A program made the position numbers and the translations under genes. Below the pieces are notes generated by a model. The model did no database searches and was not told the origin of the DNA. It saw only the letters and a list, made by a program, of their open reading frames with translations. Shown here one piece after another: positions 10,369-19,282 of a stretch of DNA of 37,827 nucleotides (positions are counted from its first letter, which is position 1; the number at the start of each line of letters is the position of its first letter). Source of the stretch: an uncultured Gammaproteobacteria bacterium (lineage in GTDB: Bacteria; Pseudomonadota; Gammaproteobacteria; CAMYKB01). The stretch is from the NCBI GenBank assembly GCA_947258875.1, contig CAMYKB010000017.1, positions 1 through 37,827 of the forward strand. Reading direction: 5' to 3'.

Positions 10369-11679
10369 CTATGCGTTGGCCGCATTCACTCTTACACTGT
10401 CATCGGTAAATTGATCTTCCTCTGTCGAGCCACTTAGCGCACTCAATGAAGATGTACCCGCTGTTATTGTCTGGGTCACATCATCAAAATAACCCGCACC
10501 TACTTCGCGCTGATGTTTGGTAGCGGTATAGCCGCGGTTTTCAGAGGCAAACTCGCGTTCCTGCAACTCGACGTAGGCCTGCATACCCTGATCACGATAC
10601 TTGTCAGCCAGGTCAAACATGCCATAGTTCAGGGCGTGGAAGCCAGCAAGCGTAATAAACTGGAATTTGTAACCCATGGCACCCAATTCACGCTGGAATT
10701 TGGCAATAGTGGCGTCGTCAAGATTTTTCTTCCAGTTGAAGGACGGCGAACAATTGTAGGCCAGCATCTGGTCCGGGTATTCCTTATGCAGCGCCTCGGC
10801 GAATTTTTTGGCAAATTCAAGATCAGGCTTGCCGGTTTCACACCACACTAAATCGGCATATGGCGCATAGGCAAGGCCACGAGAGATTGCCTGATCAAGA
10901 CCATTACGCATCTGGAAAAAACCTTCGGCAGTACGCTCGCCGGTACAGAATGGTTTGTCGTTATCATCAACATCCGAAGTCAGTAGATTGGCCGCCTCGG
11001 CATCGGTGCGTGCCAGCAATATCGTGGGCACATCCATGACATCACTCGCCAGTCGGGCTGCGACCAACTTGTGCACCGCTTCCTGGGTGGGCACCAATAC
11101 CTTACCCCCCATGTGTCCACACTTCTTGGCGGAAGCCAACTGGTCCTCGAAATGCACCCCGGCAGCACCCGCCTCAATCATACCCTTCATGAGTTCAAAG
11201 GCATTAAGCACGCCACCAAAACCGGCCTCGGCATCGGCGACAATCGGTACGAACCAGTCGATATCATGATTGCCTTCAGCATGATAGATCTGGTCGGCAC
11301 GCTGGAAGGCATTGTTGATCTTACGCACCACCGTCGGCACGCTGTCAGCGGGATAGAGGCTCTGATCAGGATACATCTGATAACCGTTATTGGCATCGGC
11401 AGCCACCTGCCAGCCACTGAGATAAATCGCACGCAACCCGGCCTTGGCCATTTGCATTGCCTGGTTACCAGTAAGCGCACCCAGTGCATGCACATAATCC
11501 CCACCGGTGATGCCCTGCCACAACTTGTCGGCACCGTTACGCGCGATACTGTACTCAATGTGCAATGTACCCCGCAGGCGCACCACATCTGCGGCGCTGT
11601 AACCACGCTTGATACCTTTCCATCGGGCGTTTTCAGCCCATTCCCTGTTCAGTTGTTCTACTGCAGCGCTTTGGTTCAT
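10369..11679 (-). CDS. aceA: Isocitrate lyase
   Basis: Cleaves isocitrate to glyoxylate and succinate, the first glyoxylate-shunt step. The 436-residue length matches the enterobacterial-type enzyme. The signature [14 protein letters not shown] with catalytic Cys is present, as are the acidic metal-binding stretch [10 protein letters not shown] and NCSPSFNW. The ATG at 11679 ([14 protein letters not shown]) is chosen because AGGAG sits 8 bases upstream; an earlier in-frame start has no ribosome site and lengthens the protein beyond the family. It lies 22 bases after aceB on the same strand, so the two form an operon ended by the terminator at 10282-10324. Confidence 0.97.
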   Translation of the reverse strand: MNQSAAVEQLNREWAENARWKGIKRGYSAADVVRLRGTLHIEYSIARNGADKLWQGITGGDYVHALGALTGNQAMQMAKAGLRAIYLSGWQVAADANNGYQMYPDQSLYPADSVPTVVRKINNAFQRADQIYHAEGNHDIDWFVPIVADAEAGFGGVLNAFELMKGMIEAGAAGVHFEDQLASAKKCGHMGGKVLVPTQEAVHKLVAARLASDVMDVPTILLARTDAEAANLLTSDVDDNDKPFCTGERTAEGFFQMRNGLDQAISRGLAYAPYADLVWCETGKPDLEFAKKFAEALHKEYPDQMLAYNCSPSFNWKKNLDDATIAKFQRELGAMGYKFQFITLAGFHALNYGMFDLADKYRDQGMQAYVELQEREFASENRGYTATKHQREVGAGYFDDVTQTITAGTSSLSALSGSTEEDQFTDDSVRVNAANA

Positions 11680-11701
11680 AGAATGTGCTCCTGGTGCATG
11701 T

Positions 11702-13306
11702 TCATAAATAGGTGTAAGCATCCAGCGTTAAAAACTCTGCGAAATCCTCGCTTAACACTAATCGCCTCAGTAACTCTACAGCATGCTCAAAATTGCTGTC
11801 TGCATAGGCTGCTTCGCCCAACTCATGCTTGACAAGTTCCAGTTCTTCCATGAGACAGGATTTAAAAAATTCGGCTGTAATCTCACGGCCATCAGAGAGT
11901 CTGGCATTTGGATAGCGCACCCATTGCCATAATTGTGAACGTGCGATTTCGGCTGTGGCCACATCTTCCATCAGATGGTGAATCGGCACCGCACCATGCC
12001 CGTCTAACCAGGTTGCGAGGTAACGCAATCCTGCGCTGACGTTACTGCGTACACCATTTTCAGTGATCTCACCAGCAGGCATGGCCAACAAGTCATCCGC
12101 CGTGACCTCGAGATCATCGAGAGTGCGCTCAAGCTGATTTGGGCCCGGCATAAATTGATCGAATACCTCTAACGCCACCGGCACCAAACCGGGATGCGCC
12201 ACCCAGGTACCGTCGTGCCCATCCCTGGCCTCACGCTCCTTATCTTTACGCACCTTCTCTAACGCAATGGCATTAGCTTCGGGATCGTCCTTGATGGGTA
12301 TCTGCGCCGCCATACCTCCTATTGCATAAGCTCCACGGTGGTGACAGGTCTTGATCAACAACCGCGAATAGCTATGCATGAAATGTGTCGTCATCGTCAC
12401 CATGGCGCGATCGGGCAGCACATTTTCTGCATGCAACTGGAAGCATTTGATGAAACTAAAAATATAATCCCAACGTCCACAGTTAAGGCCAATAATGTAA
12501 TCACGCAGCTCATAAAGAATTTCGTCCATCTCGAATGCTGCGGGTAGGGTTTCGATAAGTACTGTTGCCTTAATACTGCCCCGAGGAATATCGAGCATCT
12601 CTTCGGAAAACCTGAAAACATCATTCCATAAACGCGCTTCAAGGTGGCTTTCCATCTTAGGCAGATAAAAGTATGGTCCACTGTCACGCGACAGCAGGCG
12701 TTTCCCGTTATGAAATAAATAAAGCCCGAAATCGAACAATGCAGCGGGAATCGGATGGTGGTTCAGGCACGCGTGTTTCTCCTCGAGGTGCCAACCGCGC
12801 GGACGCACCATCAGAGTTGCCACCTTGTCATTTAGAACGTAGCGCTTGCCTCGCGGATTCGTAAATTCAATTTTGCCTTCGACCGCGTCACGCAGGTTGA
12901 TCTGCCCCTGTATTGTTGCCTCCCAGGTCGGCGAGTGCGCATCTTCCAAGTCCGCCATAAAGACACGGGCGCCGGAGTTAAGGGCATTGATAATCATCTT
13001 ACGGTCAACGGGACCGGTAATCTCGACACGTCGATCCATAAGATCCGCTGGCACAGATGTTACCTGCCAGTCGGCGGCGCGAATCGCCGTTGTCTCTGCG
13101 AGGAAATCTGGCTTTTCACCTGCATCAAAACGCGCTTGACGCGCCTTCCTACGTGCCAACAATTCATCACGCCGCAGCGTAAAGCGCTCTGCCAACTCCG
13201 CCACGAAGGCCTTGGCCGCATCGCTGAGAATGTCCTCAAACGCAGGGGTCAGTGATCCACTGATTTCCAGTCCGGAAGCCGGTGTTATCTTTTCAGCAGT
13301 TGCCAT
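11702..13306 (-). CDS. aceB: Malate synthase A
   Basis: Condenses glyoxylate with acetyl-CoA to give malate, the second glyoxylate-shunt step. The 534-residue length is typical of isoform A (E. coli 533). Family landmarks are visible: [35 protein letters not shown], the acidic and Arg segment [15 protein letters not shown], and [12 protein letters not shown]. The start at 13306 has GGTGAG immediately upstream. It is the first gene of the aceB-aceA operon and is divergent from a LysR-family gene 152 bases away. Confidence 0.97.
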   Translation of the reverse strand: MATAEKITPASGLEISGSLTPAFEDILSDAAKAFVAELAERFTLRRDELLARRKARQARFDAGEKPDFLAETTAIRAADWQVTSVPADLMDRRVEITGPVDRKMIINALNSGARVFMADLEDAHSPTWEATIQGQINLRDAVEGKIEFTNPRGKRYVLNDKVATLMVRPRGWHLEEKHACLNHHPIPAALFDFGLYLFHNGKRLLSRDSGPYFYLPKMESHLEARLWNDVFRFSEEMLDIPRGSIKATVLIETLPAAFEMDEILYELRDYIIGLNCGRWDYIFSFIKCFQLHAENVLPDRAMVTMTTHFMHSYSRLLIKTCHHRGAYAIGGMAAQIPIKDDPEANAIALEKVRKDKEREARDGHDGTWVAHPGLVPVALEVFDQFMPGPNQLERTLDDLEVTADDLLAMPAGEITENGVRSNVSAGLRYLATWLDGHGAVPIHHLMEDVATAEIARSQLWQWVRYPNARLSDGREITAEFFKSCLMEELELVKHELGEAAYADSNFEHAVELLRRLVLSEDFAEFLTLDAYTYL

Positions 13307-13400
13307 AGCTCACCAAAACACTCGCTTAGATATAGCCCGATATACTGGACAATTGGCCTTAAACAGTAGAGTGAATCTTCCAGCCGTCCTAAACAAGTAT

Positions 13401-13447
13401 TTGACACAGTAATTATTTCAATATTTACTATTGGTATTATCAATATT
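13401..13447 (+). promoter_or_regulatory. Candidate promoter and repeats in the aceB/lysR control region
   Basis: On the plus strand a consensus -35 TTGACA (13401-13406) stands 17 bases before TTTACT (13424-13429, four of six matches to the -10 consensus), suitably placed for the LysR gene starting at 13459. The heptamer CAATATT occurs twice (13419-13425 and 13441-13447), flanking an ATTG-N7-CAAT inverted repeat (about 13429-13443). Such a T-N11-A-like dyad in a divergent LysR spacer is a reasonable operator candidate. This is inference from position and sequence only. Confidence 0.4.
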
Positions 13448-13458
13448 GGGGAACGGCC

Positions 13459-14418
13459 ATGCCCGCCAAAACCTCGGCACCTTATTACAAGCAAAACCGG
13501 CTCAAGCAACTGCGCGCCTTCTGCCATACCGCACAAACCGGCAGTATCTCCAAGGCCGCGGAAAAACTGTTTCTCAGCCAACCGTCAGTGTCGCTGCAGA
13601 TACAGGCACTGGAACGCGAGCTGGAAATCACGCTGTTTGAACGACGCGGTCCACATATCAAGCTGACACCCGAAGGTGAAATACTCTACGATCTAGCACA
13701 ACCCATGGTGCAGGGTATCGATACCCTACCGGAAACCTTTTCAGCCTACTTTGGGAAAATGGAAATGGGAGCACTGAATATTGCTGCCGGTGAATCGACA
13801 ATTCTCTACATCCTGCCAAACGCCATACATCAATTTGCAGAAGAATATCCAGGCATAAACCTTAAGCTGCAAAACGTCACCGGCAGGGACGGATTAGCCT
13901 TGCTACGCTCCGACCAGGTCGATTTTGCTGTCGGCTCAATGCTTGAAGTACCGGATGACATCAGTTATCACCCACTTTTCACTTACAACCCGACATTAAT
14001 CACACCTCTTGACCATCCGCTCGCTGGGAAAAAGGAAGTCAAACTCTCCGACATTAGTCCCCACGGCCTTATATTGCCGCCACGCCATCTCAGCACCTGG
14101 CGTATGGTTGACCTGGTGTTTAGCCAGAACAGTCTCAGTTACCGCGTTGCCCTGGAAGCAGGTGGCTGGGAAGTGATAAAGAAATATGTGGAATTGGGAC
14201 TTGGCATTTCAATCGTCACTGATGTATGTCTTACGGGCGAAGAAAAGATCGCCCGCATTCCACTCGACCGATATTTCCCCAAACGTAGTTATGGCCTGGT
14301 ATTGCGCCGTAATAAGCACCTGTCACCACAGGCGAAGCGTTTTATCGATGTGCTGGACCCGGATTTCTATAGCGGCGGCACGCAAAGCAATACCGAGGGA
14401 ACCTCTGGTCAAGCCTGA
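13459..14418 (+). CDS. LysR-family transcriptional regulator (CysB-like)
   Basis: A 319-residue regulator. The N-terminal winged helix-turn-helix is at about residues 14-75 (SISKAAEKLFLSQPSVSLQIQALE...LFERRG), followed by a periplasmic-binding-protein-like effector domain. The C-terminal part (GGWEVIKKYVELGLGISIVTD) most resembles the CysB subgroup. The ATG follows TTGGGGAACGGCC, an adequate ribosome site. Being divergent from aceBA, it is the obvious candidate regulator of the glyoxylate operon; the effector is unknown. The 3' end runs into a short inverted repeat (GGAACCTC/GAGGTTTC) spanning the stop codon, without a T-run. Confidence 0.88.
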   Translation: MPAKTSAPYYKQNRLKQLRAFCHTAQTGSISKAAEKLFLSQPSVSLQIQALERELEITLFERRGPHIKLTPEGEILYDLAQPMVQGIDTLPETFSAYFGKMEMGALNIAAGESTILYILPNAIHQFAEEYPGINLKLQNVTGRDGLALLRSDQVDFAVGSMLEVPDDISYHPLFTYNPTLITPLDHPLAGKKEVKLSDISPHGLILPPRHLSTWRMVDLVFSQNSLSYRVALEAGGWEVIKKYVELGLGISIVTDVCLTGEEKIARIPLDRYFPKRSYGLVLRRNKHLSPQAKRFIDVLDPDFYSGGTQSNTEGTSGQA

Positions 14419-14533
14419 GGTTTCTCCGGGAAGTCTGCGAACACGCGTGGCTGCCGGCAATGACAGCGTCAACTTACAGAAAGCCACCGTTAAGCTACAC
14501 TTCTTATAACCCAAAACATTCGGATACACCCCC

Positions 14534-14962
14534 ATGAATGACGATCAACTACATGGCCTGACACCCCAACAAGCATGGCAAATGTTACAGGATGACCCAC
14601 GTGCCTTGCTGGTGGACATCCGCTCTAGCATGGAATTCCTTTTTGTTGGACATCCGAAGGGCGCCGTGCATGTCCCCTGGATTGACGAACCGGAGTGGAC
14701 AGTCAACCCGCACTTCGTAACTGATGTACGCAAGCTCATGCTGGGAGGGGTGGTCTGTGATACTGAAGAAGGCTGCGCACCTGTCATACTGATCTGCCGC
14801 AGTGGTAAGCGCTCTAAAGAAGCCGGCCATGCATTGCTCGAAAGCGGTCTAAAGAATATTTATCATATCGATGAAGGTTTCGAAGGTGACCTTGATGAAC
14901 ACCATCATCGCAGCACCCTAGGTGGTTGGCGCAAACATCAGTTACCCTGGGAACAATGTTAG
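14534..14962 (+). CDS. Rhodanese-domain protein
   Basis: A 142-residue single-domain rhodanese-like protein, predicted cytoplasmic. The N-terminal part LTPQQAWQMLQDDPRALLVDIRSSMEF has the rhodanese fold pattern, and the active loop is CRSGKRS with the persulfide-carrying Cys preserved. The C-terminus (GFEGDLDEHHHRSTLGGWRKHQLPW) matches a common proteobacterial rhodanese subgroup. It probably moves sulfane sulfur, but acceptor and donor are unknown. It is followed 31 bases later by rraA and then by a metallo-beta-lactamase-fold gene on the same strand, so co-transcription is likely. Confidence 0.85.
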   Translation: MNDDQLHGLTPQQAWQMLQDDPRALLVDIRSSMEFLFVGHPKGAVHVPWIDEPEWTVNPHFVTDVRKLMLGGVVCDTEEGCAPVILICRSGKRSKEAGHALLESGLKNIYHIDEGFEGDLDEHHHRSTLGGWRKHQLPWEQC

Positions 14963-14993
14963 AGAATCTCTGAATAATCACCAAAACGGATAA

Positions 14994-15476
14994 ATGTCAT
15001 TCAAAACAGCTGACCTTTGCGATCAATACAACGAGGCAATACACATCGCAAAACCCTTGTTCGCCGACTTTGGGGGAAGATCAAAATTCTGTGGTGTAAT
15101 CAACACCGTTAAATGTCATGAAGACAATTCATTCGTTAGGGCAGAACTGGAGACTGATGGCGATGGCAAAGTGCTGGTCATTGATGGCGGTGGTTCCCTG
15201 AGATGCGCATTGTTAGGCGACCAGCTCGCAGACCTCGCCATGAAAAATCATTGGGCAGGCATCGTGATATATGGCTGTATTCGTGACAGCGCTGACATTG
15301 CCAATATCAAGATCGGCGTAAAGGCGCTTGCTACACACCCCCGCAAAAGCGTTAAGCGAAATCATGGTGAACGCAACATAAAAGTTAACTTTGCGAACGT
15401 TGACTTTGAACCCGGTGCATATATTTATTGTGACGAAGACGGAATCATTACATCGGCTAAGCCATTACAGGATTAA
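14994..15476 (+). CDS. rraA: RraA-family protein (ribonuclease E activity regulator)
   Basis: A 160-residue protein close to E. coli RraA in length. It shows TADLCDQYNEAIHIAKPLFADFGGR at the N-terminus, VIDGGGSLRCALLGDQLA, and the GCIRDSADI motif typical of the RraA/dimethylmenaquinone-methyltransferase-like fold. In E. coli RraA binds RNase E and slows RNA decay; some homologues are aldolases, so the role is inferred from the close RraA-type sequence. It sits between the rhodanese gene and the metallo-beta-lactamase-fold gene, only 8 bases from the latter. The ribosome site is weak (CGGATAA). Confidence 0.88.
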   Translation: MSFKTADLCDQYNEAIHIAKPLFADFGGRSKFCGVINTVKCHEDNSFVRAELETDGDGKVLVIDGGGSLRCALLGDQLADLAMKNHWAGIVIYGCIRDSADIANIKIGVKALATHPRKSVKRNHGERNIKVNFANVDFEPGAYIYCDEDGIITSAKPLQD

Positions 15477-15484
15477 CCCATACC

Positions 15485-16435
15485 ATGCATGACAACTACC
15501 AGGACCTGGGCTTTGGGATTACCCGCATTGATACAGGATATTCACGCCCCGGGCTTGCAGCCTGTTATCTTATGGAATCCGACAAGCTCGCTGCATTTAT
15601 CGATACCGGCACATTTCACAGCGTGCCGAAAATGCTGCAACTGCTAGAACAAAAAAACATCCCTCGCGAGAACCTCGCCTATATCATGCCCACCCATGTA
15701 CACCTCGATCATGCCGGTGGCGCCGGGGAATTAATGCGTCACCTGCCCAATGCTAAACTCGTCATACACCCGCGTGGCGCGCGCCATATGGTTGACCCCT
15801 CAAAACTCACTGCAGGTGCCACCGCCGTCTATGGTGAAGAAGAATTTCGCAGGCACTTTGGTGAATTGGTACCGGTGGACGAATCTCGGCTATTAATTGC
15901 TGAAGACAATTTCACACTGGAACTTGACGGACGACCTTTATCATTCCTGGATACCCCAGGCCATGCCCGGCATCATTACTGCGTCTACGACGACACTAGC
16001 AAAGGATTTTTTACCGGCGATACTTTCGGTATCTCCTATCGTGAATTTGATGGAGGCAACGGTGCTTTCATTTTCCCCACAACTACACCGGTGCAGTTCG
16101 ATCCCCAGGCCTGGCACCAGTCATTGGATCGCCTGATGCGCTATCAACCCGCGCGCATGTACCTCACCCACTTCGGCATGGTTACCAATACCACTAAACT
16201 GGCAGATGAATTGCGCCGCGGCATAGACACCTTCGTCAATATCGCTCGCGCGGCCAATGAGCCCAAAGATCGTCATCAGTTTATCAGCGAGCAAATGACA
16301 ACTGCACTATTGAACGATCTTGCAACCCTGGAATGTCCCGTCTCGGTTGAGGTCAGCAAAACCCTGCTGGAGTTTGATATCGAACTCAACACTCAGGGAC
16401 TAGAGGTCTGGCTGGATCGCACATCGATCAGCTAG
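15485..16435 (+). CDS. MBL-fold metallo-hydrolase
   Basis: A 316-residue metallo-beta-lactamase-superfamily protein without signal peptide. The metal motif THVHLDHAGG is intact (His71, His73, Asp75, His76), with later ligands in TPGHARHH and FFTGDTFG, and LTHFG near the end of the domain. The last ~80 residues form a helical extension. The layout resembles the hydroxyacylglutathione-hydrolase/persulfide-dioxygenase-like broad group, but the exact reaction cannot be read. It begins 8 bases after rraA, and with the upstream rhodanese gene it could belong to sulfur handling; that is inference. Confidence 0.85.
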   Translation: MHDNYQDLGFGITRIDTGYSRPGLAACYLMESDKLAAFIDTGTFHSVPKMLQLLEQKNIPRENLAYIMPTHVHLDHAGGAGELMRHLPNAKLVIHPRGARHMVDPSKLTAGATAVYGEEEFRRHFGELVPVDESRLLIAEDNFTLELDGRPLSFLDTPGHARHHYCVYDDTSKGFFTGDTFGISYREFDGGNGAFIFPTTTPVQFDPQAWHQSLDRLMRYQPARMYLTHFGMVTNTTKLADELRRGIDTFVNIARAANEPKDRHQFISEQMTTALLNDLATLECPVSVEVSKTLLEFDIELNTQGLEVWLDRTSIS

Positions 16436-16477
16436 CCCATACTGTCACTGATACAGTTTCCGATAACCCGTCATGTA

Positions 16478-17986
16478 TTATTTACTATCTATTACTGAAA
16501 ATTGCAAAAATTGCTGGAAAGTATCCGCCAATGCCTTTTCATAGGGAAAAACATCATTATTTTTTTCGACCACGTTGTATGTTCCCGAAATTTTCTTCTT
16601 TTTACTGCAGTCATACATCGCATAATAGGGTTCACGCCAAATTGCGTACCCCATGTCAGGCCCCAGATAATTAGATTCAACAAAGGCAAAGAAAACCAGA
16701 TCAGGATGTTTTGCAGCACAAATTGCTTCACTCGCTTTGTTATTCTTGCCTTCAAATTCAAGTTTCTGATATTCCGAGACACTCGGGTAGTGATACTTGA
16801 AACTAAAATCATACAACTTAGCAAGGTCCGAGCTCTCCAATTTTGAGGCCATCAATCGTGATAAATTTTGTGAAAACATCCTGATTTCTTTCTTTCCCGC
16901 CTGGTCCTCGTCGTCAGGCATACCCCATGCCGCAATAGCTACCGAAAGCTGACTTACTGTCACAGCTTGCCTTGTTGCTGACGACTGATCGAGCGCAGCA
17001 TTTCGTTTTACAATTGGCGAGTCAAATATCGCAGACTCGGTTGATTTGACGACTGGCACAGTAGCCACCTGTTTGCTTTCAGGCGACTTTATAGTCTCGC
17101 CATTCGACTTGGGGTGCTTGGCTTCTGATTTTCTCTGGGGGGCCGCGGGAGTAATTGTGTTTTTATCGCTCGCCTTGGCTACCGGCGCATTAATTTTCAT
17201 TGCATCTACCGATGCCACTACACTTGGTTCGACAGCAACAGCCTCCGCAATCCCGTTTGAATCAACGGCCACCTCACCACCCATTTCCTCACCCTTGGGT
17301 GTAGCTTTTATCTCTGCCACAGAAATTTCCGCAACCGAATCAGCCACAACAGGAATTTCCACGGGTCTCAATGGAGAGAACTTGTCATAAATATACCAAA
17401 GCATCGAAGCGAACAGAGCGAACAGCAAGAGTACCGGCACAACACGCCATCGTAGCATGGTGTTATCGCCTCTCACCTCATCTATTTGACTGTATGAATT
17501 ATCGGTAGAGGCGTGATCAACGCTAGTATGTGTTGCTGCCTTATCCGTCTCTGACACAGCTCCAGTTGCGGGTTCGTCAACTGGAGGCATCAAGGCTTGC
17601 GGCGCTAACCTAATGAGCGCTTCACTGAGTTGCCTAAAACCGGGATGCGATGTCTCACCCTGCCAATCACACAGATCTGCGGCCTGCACATGCCGGAATA
17701 CCAAAGGAATGGAAATATCTTCAAGCAAGGCTGGTAACAACACTCCACGATCGAGCGCCTCACCAGCCTCTGCCCTCACCCACCTGGATGCAACAGAGGA
17801 TGCTGTCCATAGAACGACTACGCAGCTTGCCGACGCCAGCTCAGTCTCAATGACCTTATCATAAGTATCGCCTGGAAGGATATTTCTGTCCCACCAGACC
17901 GTCCACCCAGATTGCATGAGCCCAAGCGCCAGTAGCTTTGCTTTAGGTCGGTCTTCACTAGCATAACTGATAAAAATATCACTCAT
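16478..17986 (-). CDS. Membrane-anchored TIR-domain protein
   Basis: A 502-residue protein. The start is ATG 17986 (MSDIFISYASEDRPKAK), where TIR domains normally begin; an in-frame GTG at 18004 adds only six residues. Residues 1-135 are a TIR domain: FISYASEDR box, WWDRNILPG loop (BB-loop region), and WVRAE, in which Glu73 aligns by pattern with the catalytic Glu of NAD-cleaving TIR domains. After a polar linker comes one transmembrane segment (about residues 181-202), then an Ala/Val/Lys-rich spacer of about 150 residues, then a C-terminal domain of about 150 residues I do not recognise. Expected topology is an inside TIR domain and a periplasmic C-terminus. No defence-system partner gene lies next to it. 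Role (NADase effector, signalling or other) is open. Confidence 0.8.
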   Translation of the reverse strand: MSDIFISYASEDRPKAKLLALGLMQSGWTVWWDRNILPGDTYDKVIETELASASCVVVLWTASSVASRWVRAEAGEALDRGVLLPALLEDISIPLVFRHVQAADLCDWQGETSHPGFRQLSEALIRLAPQALMPPVDEPATGAVSETDKAATHTSVDHASTDNSYSQIDEVRGDNTMLRWRVVPVLLLFALFASMLWYIYDKFSPLRPVEIPVVADSVAEISVAEIKATPKGEEMGGEVAVDSNGIAEAVAVEPSVVASVDAMKINAPVAKASDKNTITPAAPQRKSEAKHPKSNGETIKSPESKQVATVPVVKSTESAIFDSPIVKRNAALDQSSATRQAVTVSQLSVAIAAWGMPDDEDQAGKKEIRMFSQNLSRLMASKLESSDLAKLYDFSFKYHYPSVSEYQKLEFEGKNNKASEAICAAKHPDLVFFAFVESNYLGPDMGYAIWREPYYAMYDCSKKKKISGTYNVVEKNNDVFPYEKALADTFQQFLQFSVIDSK

Positions 17987-18131
17987 CTTGCCGACCCCGC
18001 TCACTAATAACGGTATTCTGAATATAGCAGATGCGCTGTATTACAAAATGTCCGCCTATGTTATGAATGGATCAAAATCTATTCACACAACCTACTCCGG
18101 CAATTTAATCGGGTTCAGTGAAATATTTACA

Positions 18132-18171
18132 TAAAAAAAGCGAAGAACTTTGATATTGCATTTATTTCGCT
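18132..18171 (-). terminator. Possible weak terminator after the LEA14-like gene
   Basis: On the minus strand AGCGAA, overlapping the stop region of the gene, can pair with TTCGCT about 21 bases later, directly followed by seven T. The stem is only 6 bp with a long loop, so this is a weak candidate. Confidence 0.35.
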
Positions 18172-18629
18172 GATGAACTTAATTCACCTTTAGCTTCAAA
18201 GGGCAACTTAGGCACAAGCTTACTCAAAATCAGGTTACCGGTAAGCGCATAATTTAACCCTTCAAGTCGACCCGCTTCGAGAGCCCGCAACTGATCCATA
18301 ATGCGCATAATACTGCTGACCACTTCAACTTCAACGACACCTTCGCCCAGGGCAGGAATGCTGACGGCCTTACTGGTAACACCGCGCGCAAATTGCTTGT
18401 CATTAATATCAAGATTAAAGTTCATACCCTTTATGGGTAATGCCACATCATTGGGATTCTGAATTCTCAGCTTGACCAAATAGCGTTGCTCAAACAAATC
18501 CATTTGCGCCACACTCAAACCAGCCAGGGTCACATTAGGTTTTTCAAGTTTAATCCCTCCCAGACTGGAGCAGCCCGCCAGCAGCAGGAAGCTCAGTATG
18601 ATAGGCATGTAAAAAAGTTTCGTTCTCAC
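18162..18629 (-). CDS. LEA14-like (WHy-domain) lipoprotein
   Basis: A 155-residue lipoprotein with signal MRTKLFYMPIILSFLLLAGC and lipobox LLAGC followed by SS, so probable outer-membrane sorting. The mature part KPNVTLAGLSVAQMDLFEQRYLVKLRIQNPNDVALPIKGMNFNLDIN is the typical Late Embryogenesis Abundant group-2 / WHy beta-sandwich, with the NPN signature. Function in bacteria is poorly defined; envelope stress protection has been suggested. The start codon is GTG with AAGG 9 bases upstream; an internal ATG at 18608 is an alternative. It lies directly downstream of the tRNA-Ser on the same strand. Confidence 0.82.
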   Translation of the reverse strand: MRTKLFYMPIILSFLLLAGCSSLGGIKLEKPNVTLAGLSVAQMDLFEQRYLVKLRIQNPNDVALPIKGMNFNLDINDKQFARGVTSKAVSIPALGEGVVEVEVVSSIMRIMDQLRALEAGRLEGLNYALTGNLILSKLVPKLPFEAKGELSSSAK

Positions 18630-18752
18630 AGTGATTTACCTTCGTCGTCGTATTCGAATGGGTCGATCTTACCCCAAATATGGGGTGAGCTATGGGGGAA
18701 ATTCACAAAAATTCACGACAAATGAACTGGAAGCGGTAGGGGTCTTAAGATT

Positions 18753-18842
<90 letters not shown>

Positions 18843-18885
18843 GAAGGCGATTATTCTAAACCAATGTCAGTGCATTGCGCACGGC

Positions 18886-19044
18886 GGGTGGGATTACTCC
18901 GGGCCTCCTGCCCTTCGCCCTTCGGGTCAACGGCAAAACCGCCGTTGCTCAAAATCGCTCCCGGCGATTTTGTCGAACCCACGGTACGCGCAAACGTACA
19001 CTCGATTTCGAGTCGAGCCCTTTCGACCACTCAGGCACCTCTCC
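18886..19044 (-). pseudogene. Second tRNA-Ser(CGA) copy split in its T-loop by a 78-nt hairpin insert
   Basis: The 72 nt at 18973-19044 are identical to the corresponding part of the intact tRNA-Ser (5' end through TTCGA of the T-loop). The remaining T-stem half (ATCCCAC) follows at 18888-18894, separated by a 78-nt insert (18895-18972). The 3' acceptor strand CTCTCC and CCA are missing, so no normal tRNA can form. The insert contains a 9-bp stem CAAAATCGC/GCGATTTTG that starts exactly at the break, then CAACGGC/GCCGTTG, then smaller GC-rich hairpins. Transcribed before the intact copy on the minus strand, with 43 nt between them. Confidence 0.8.
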
Positions 19045-19282
19045 GGGGGGCTAGATTGTAATCGAAATTGAAACTTGTGTGTGCATTTACAGTCGATTCA
19101 TACGAAACCAGTATGCCTTTGCACCCTGTCCGGTTGAATAAAAGGCATGGATGGCGACTTGCAAGGCATAATTTTAGGTAAAATCCACTAACAACAGACT
19201 AAATCATGGCTGATTTTCGGCCCAGACCGTTTGTACATGCGCAGCACAAGACTCTGCAGTCAGGATGTAATCAGTAAACAAC
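19045..19282. other. Intergenic spacer between tRNA-Ser remnant and mltF
   Basis: About 240 bases with no recognised gene. It must hold the promoters of the minus-strand tRNA transcript and of mltF. No strong consensus pair could be assigned. Confidence 0.4.

Noticed and set aside
11071-11832. 253-residue plus-strand frame across aceA and the aceB end
   Set aside because: Antisense shadow; both minus-strand genes are unambiguous.
14395-14430. Inverted repeat at the end of the LysR gene as a terminator
   Set aside because: The 8-bp stem has one wobble pair and no following T-run.
16478-18629. A phage-defence island around the TIR gene
   Set aside because: Neighbours are a metallo-hydrolase, an LEA14-like lipoprotein and a tRNA; no known defence partner is seen.
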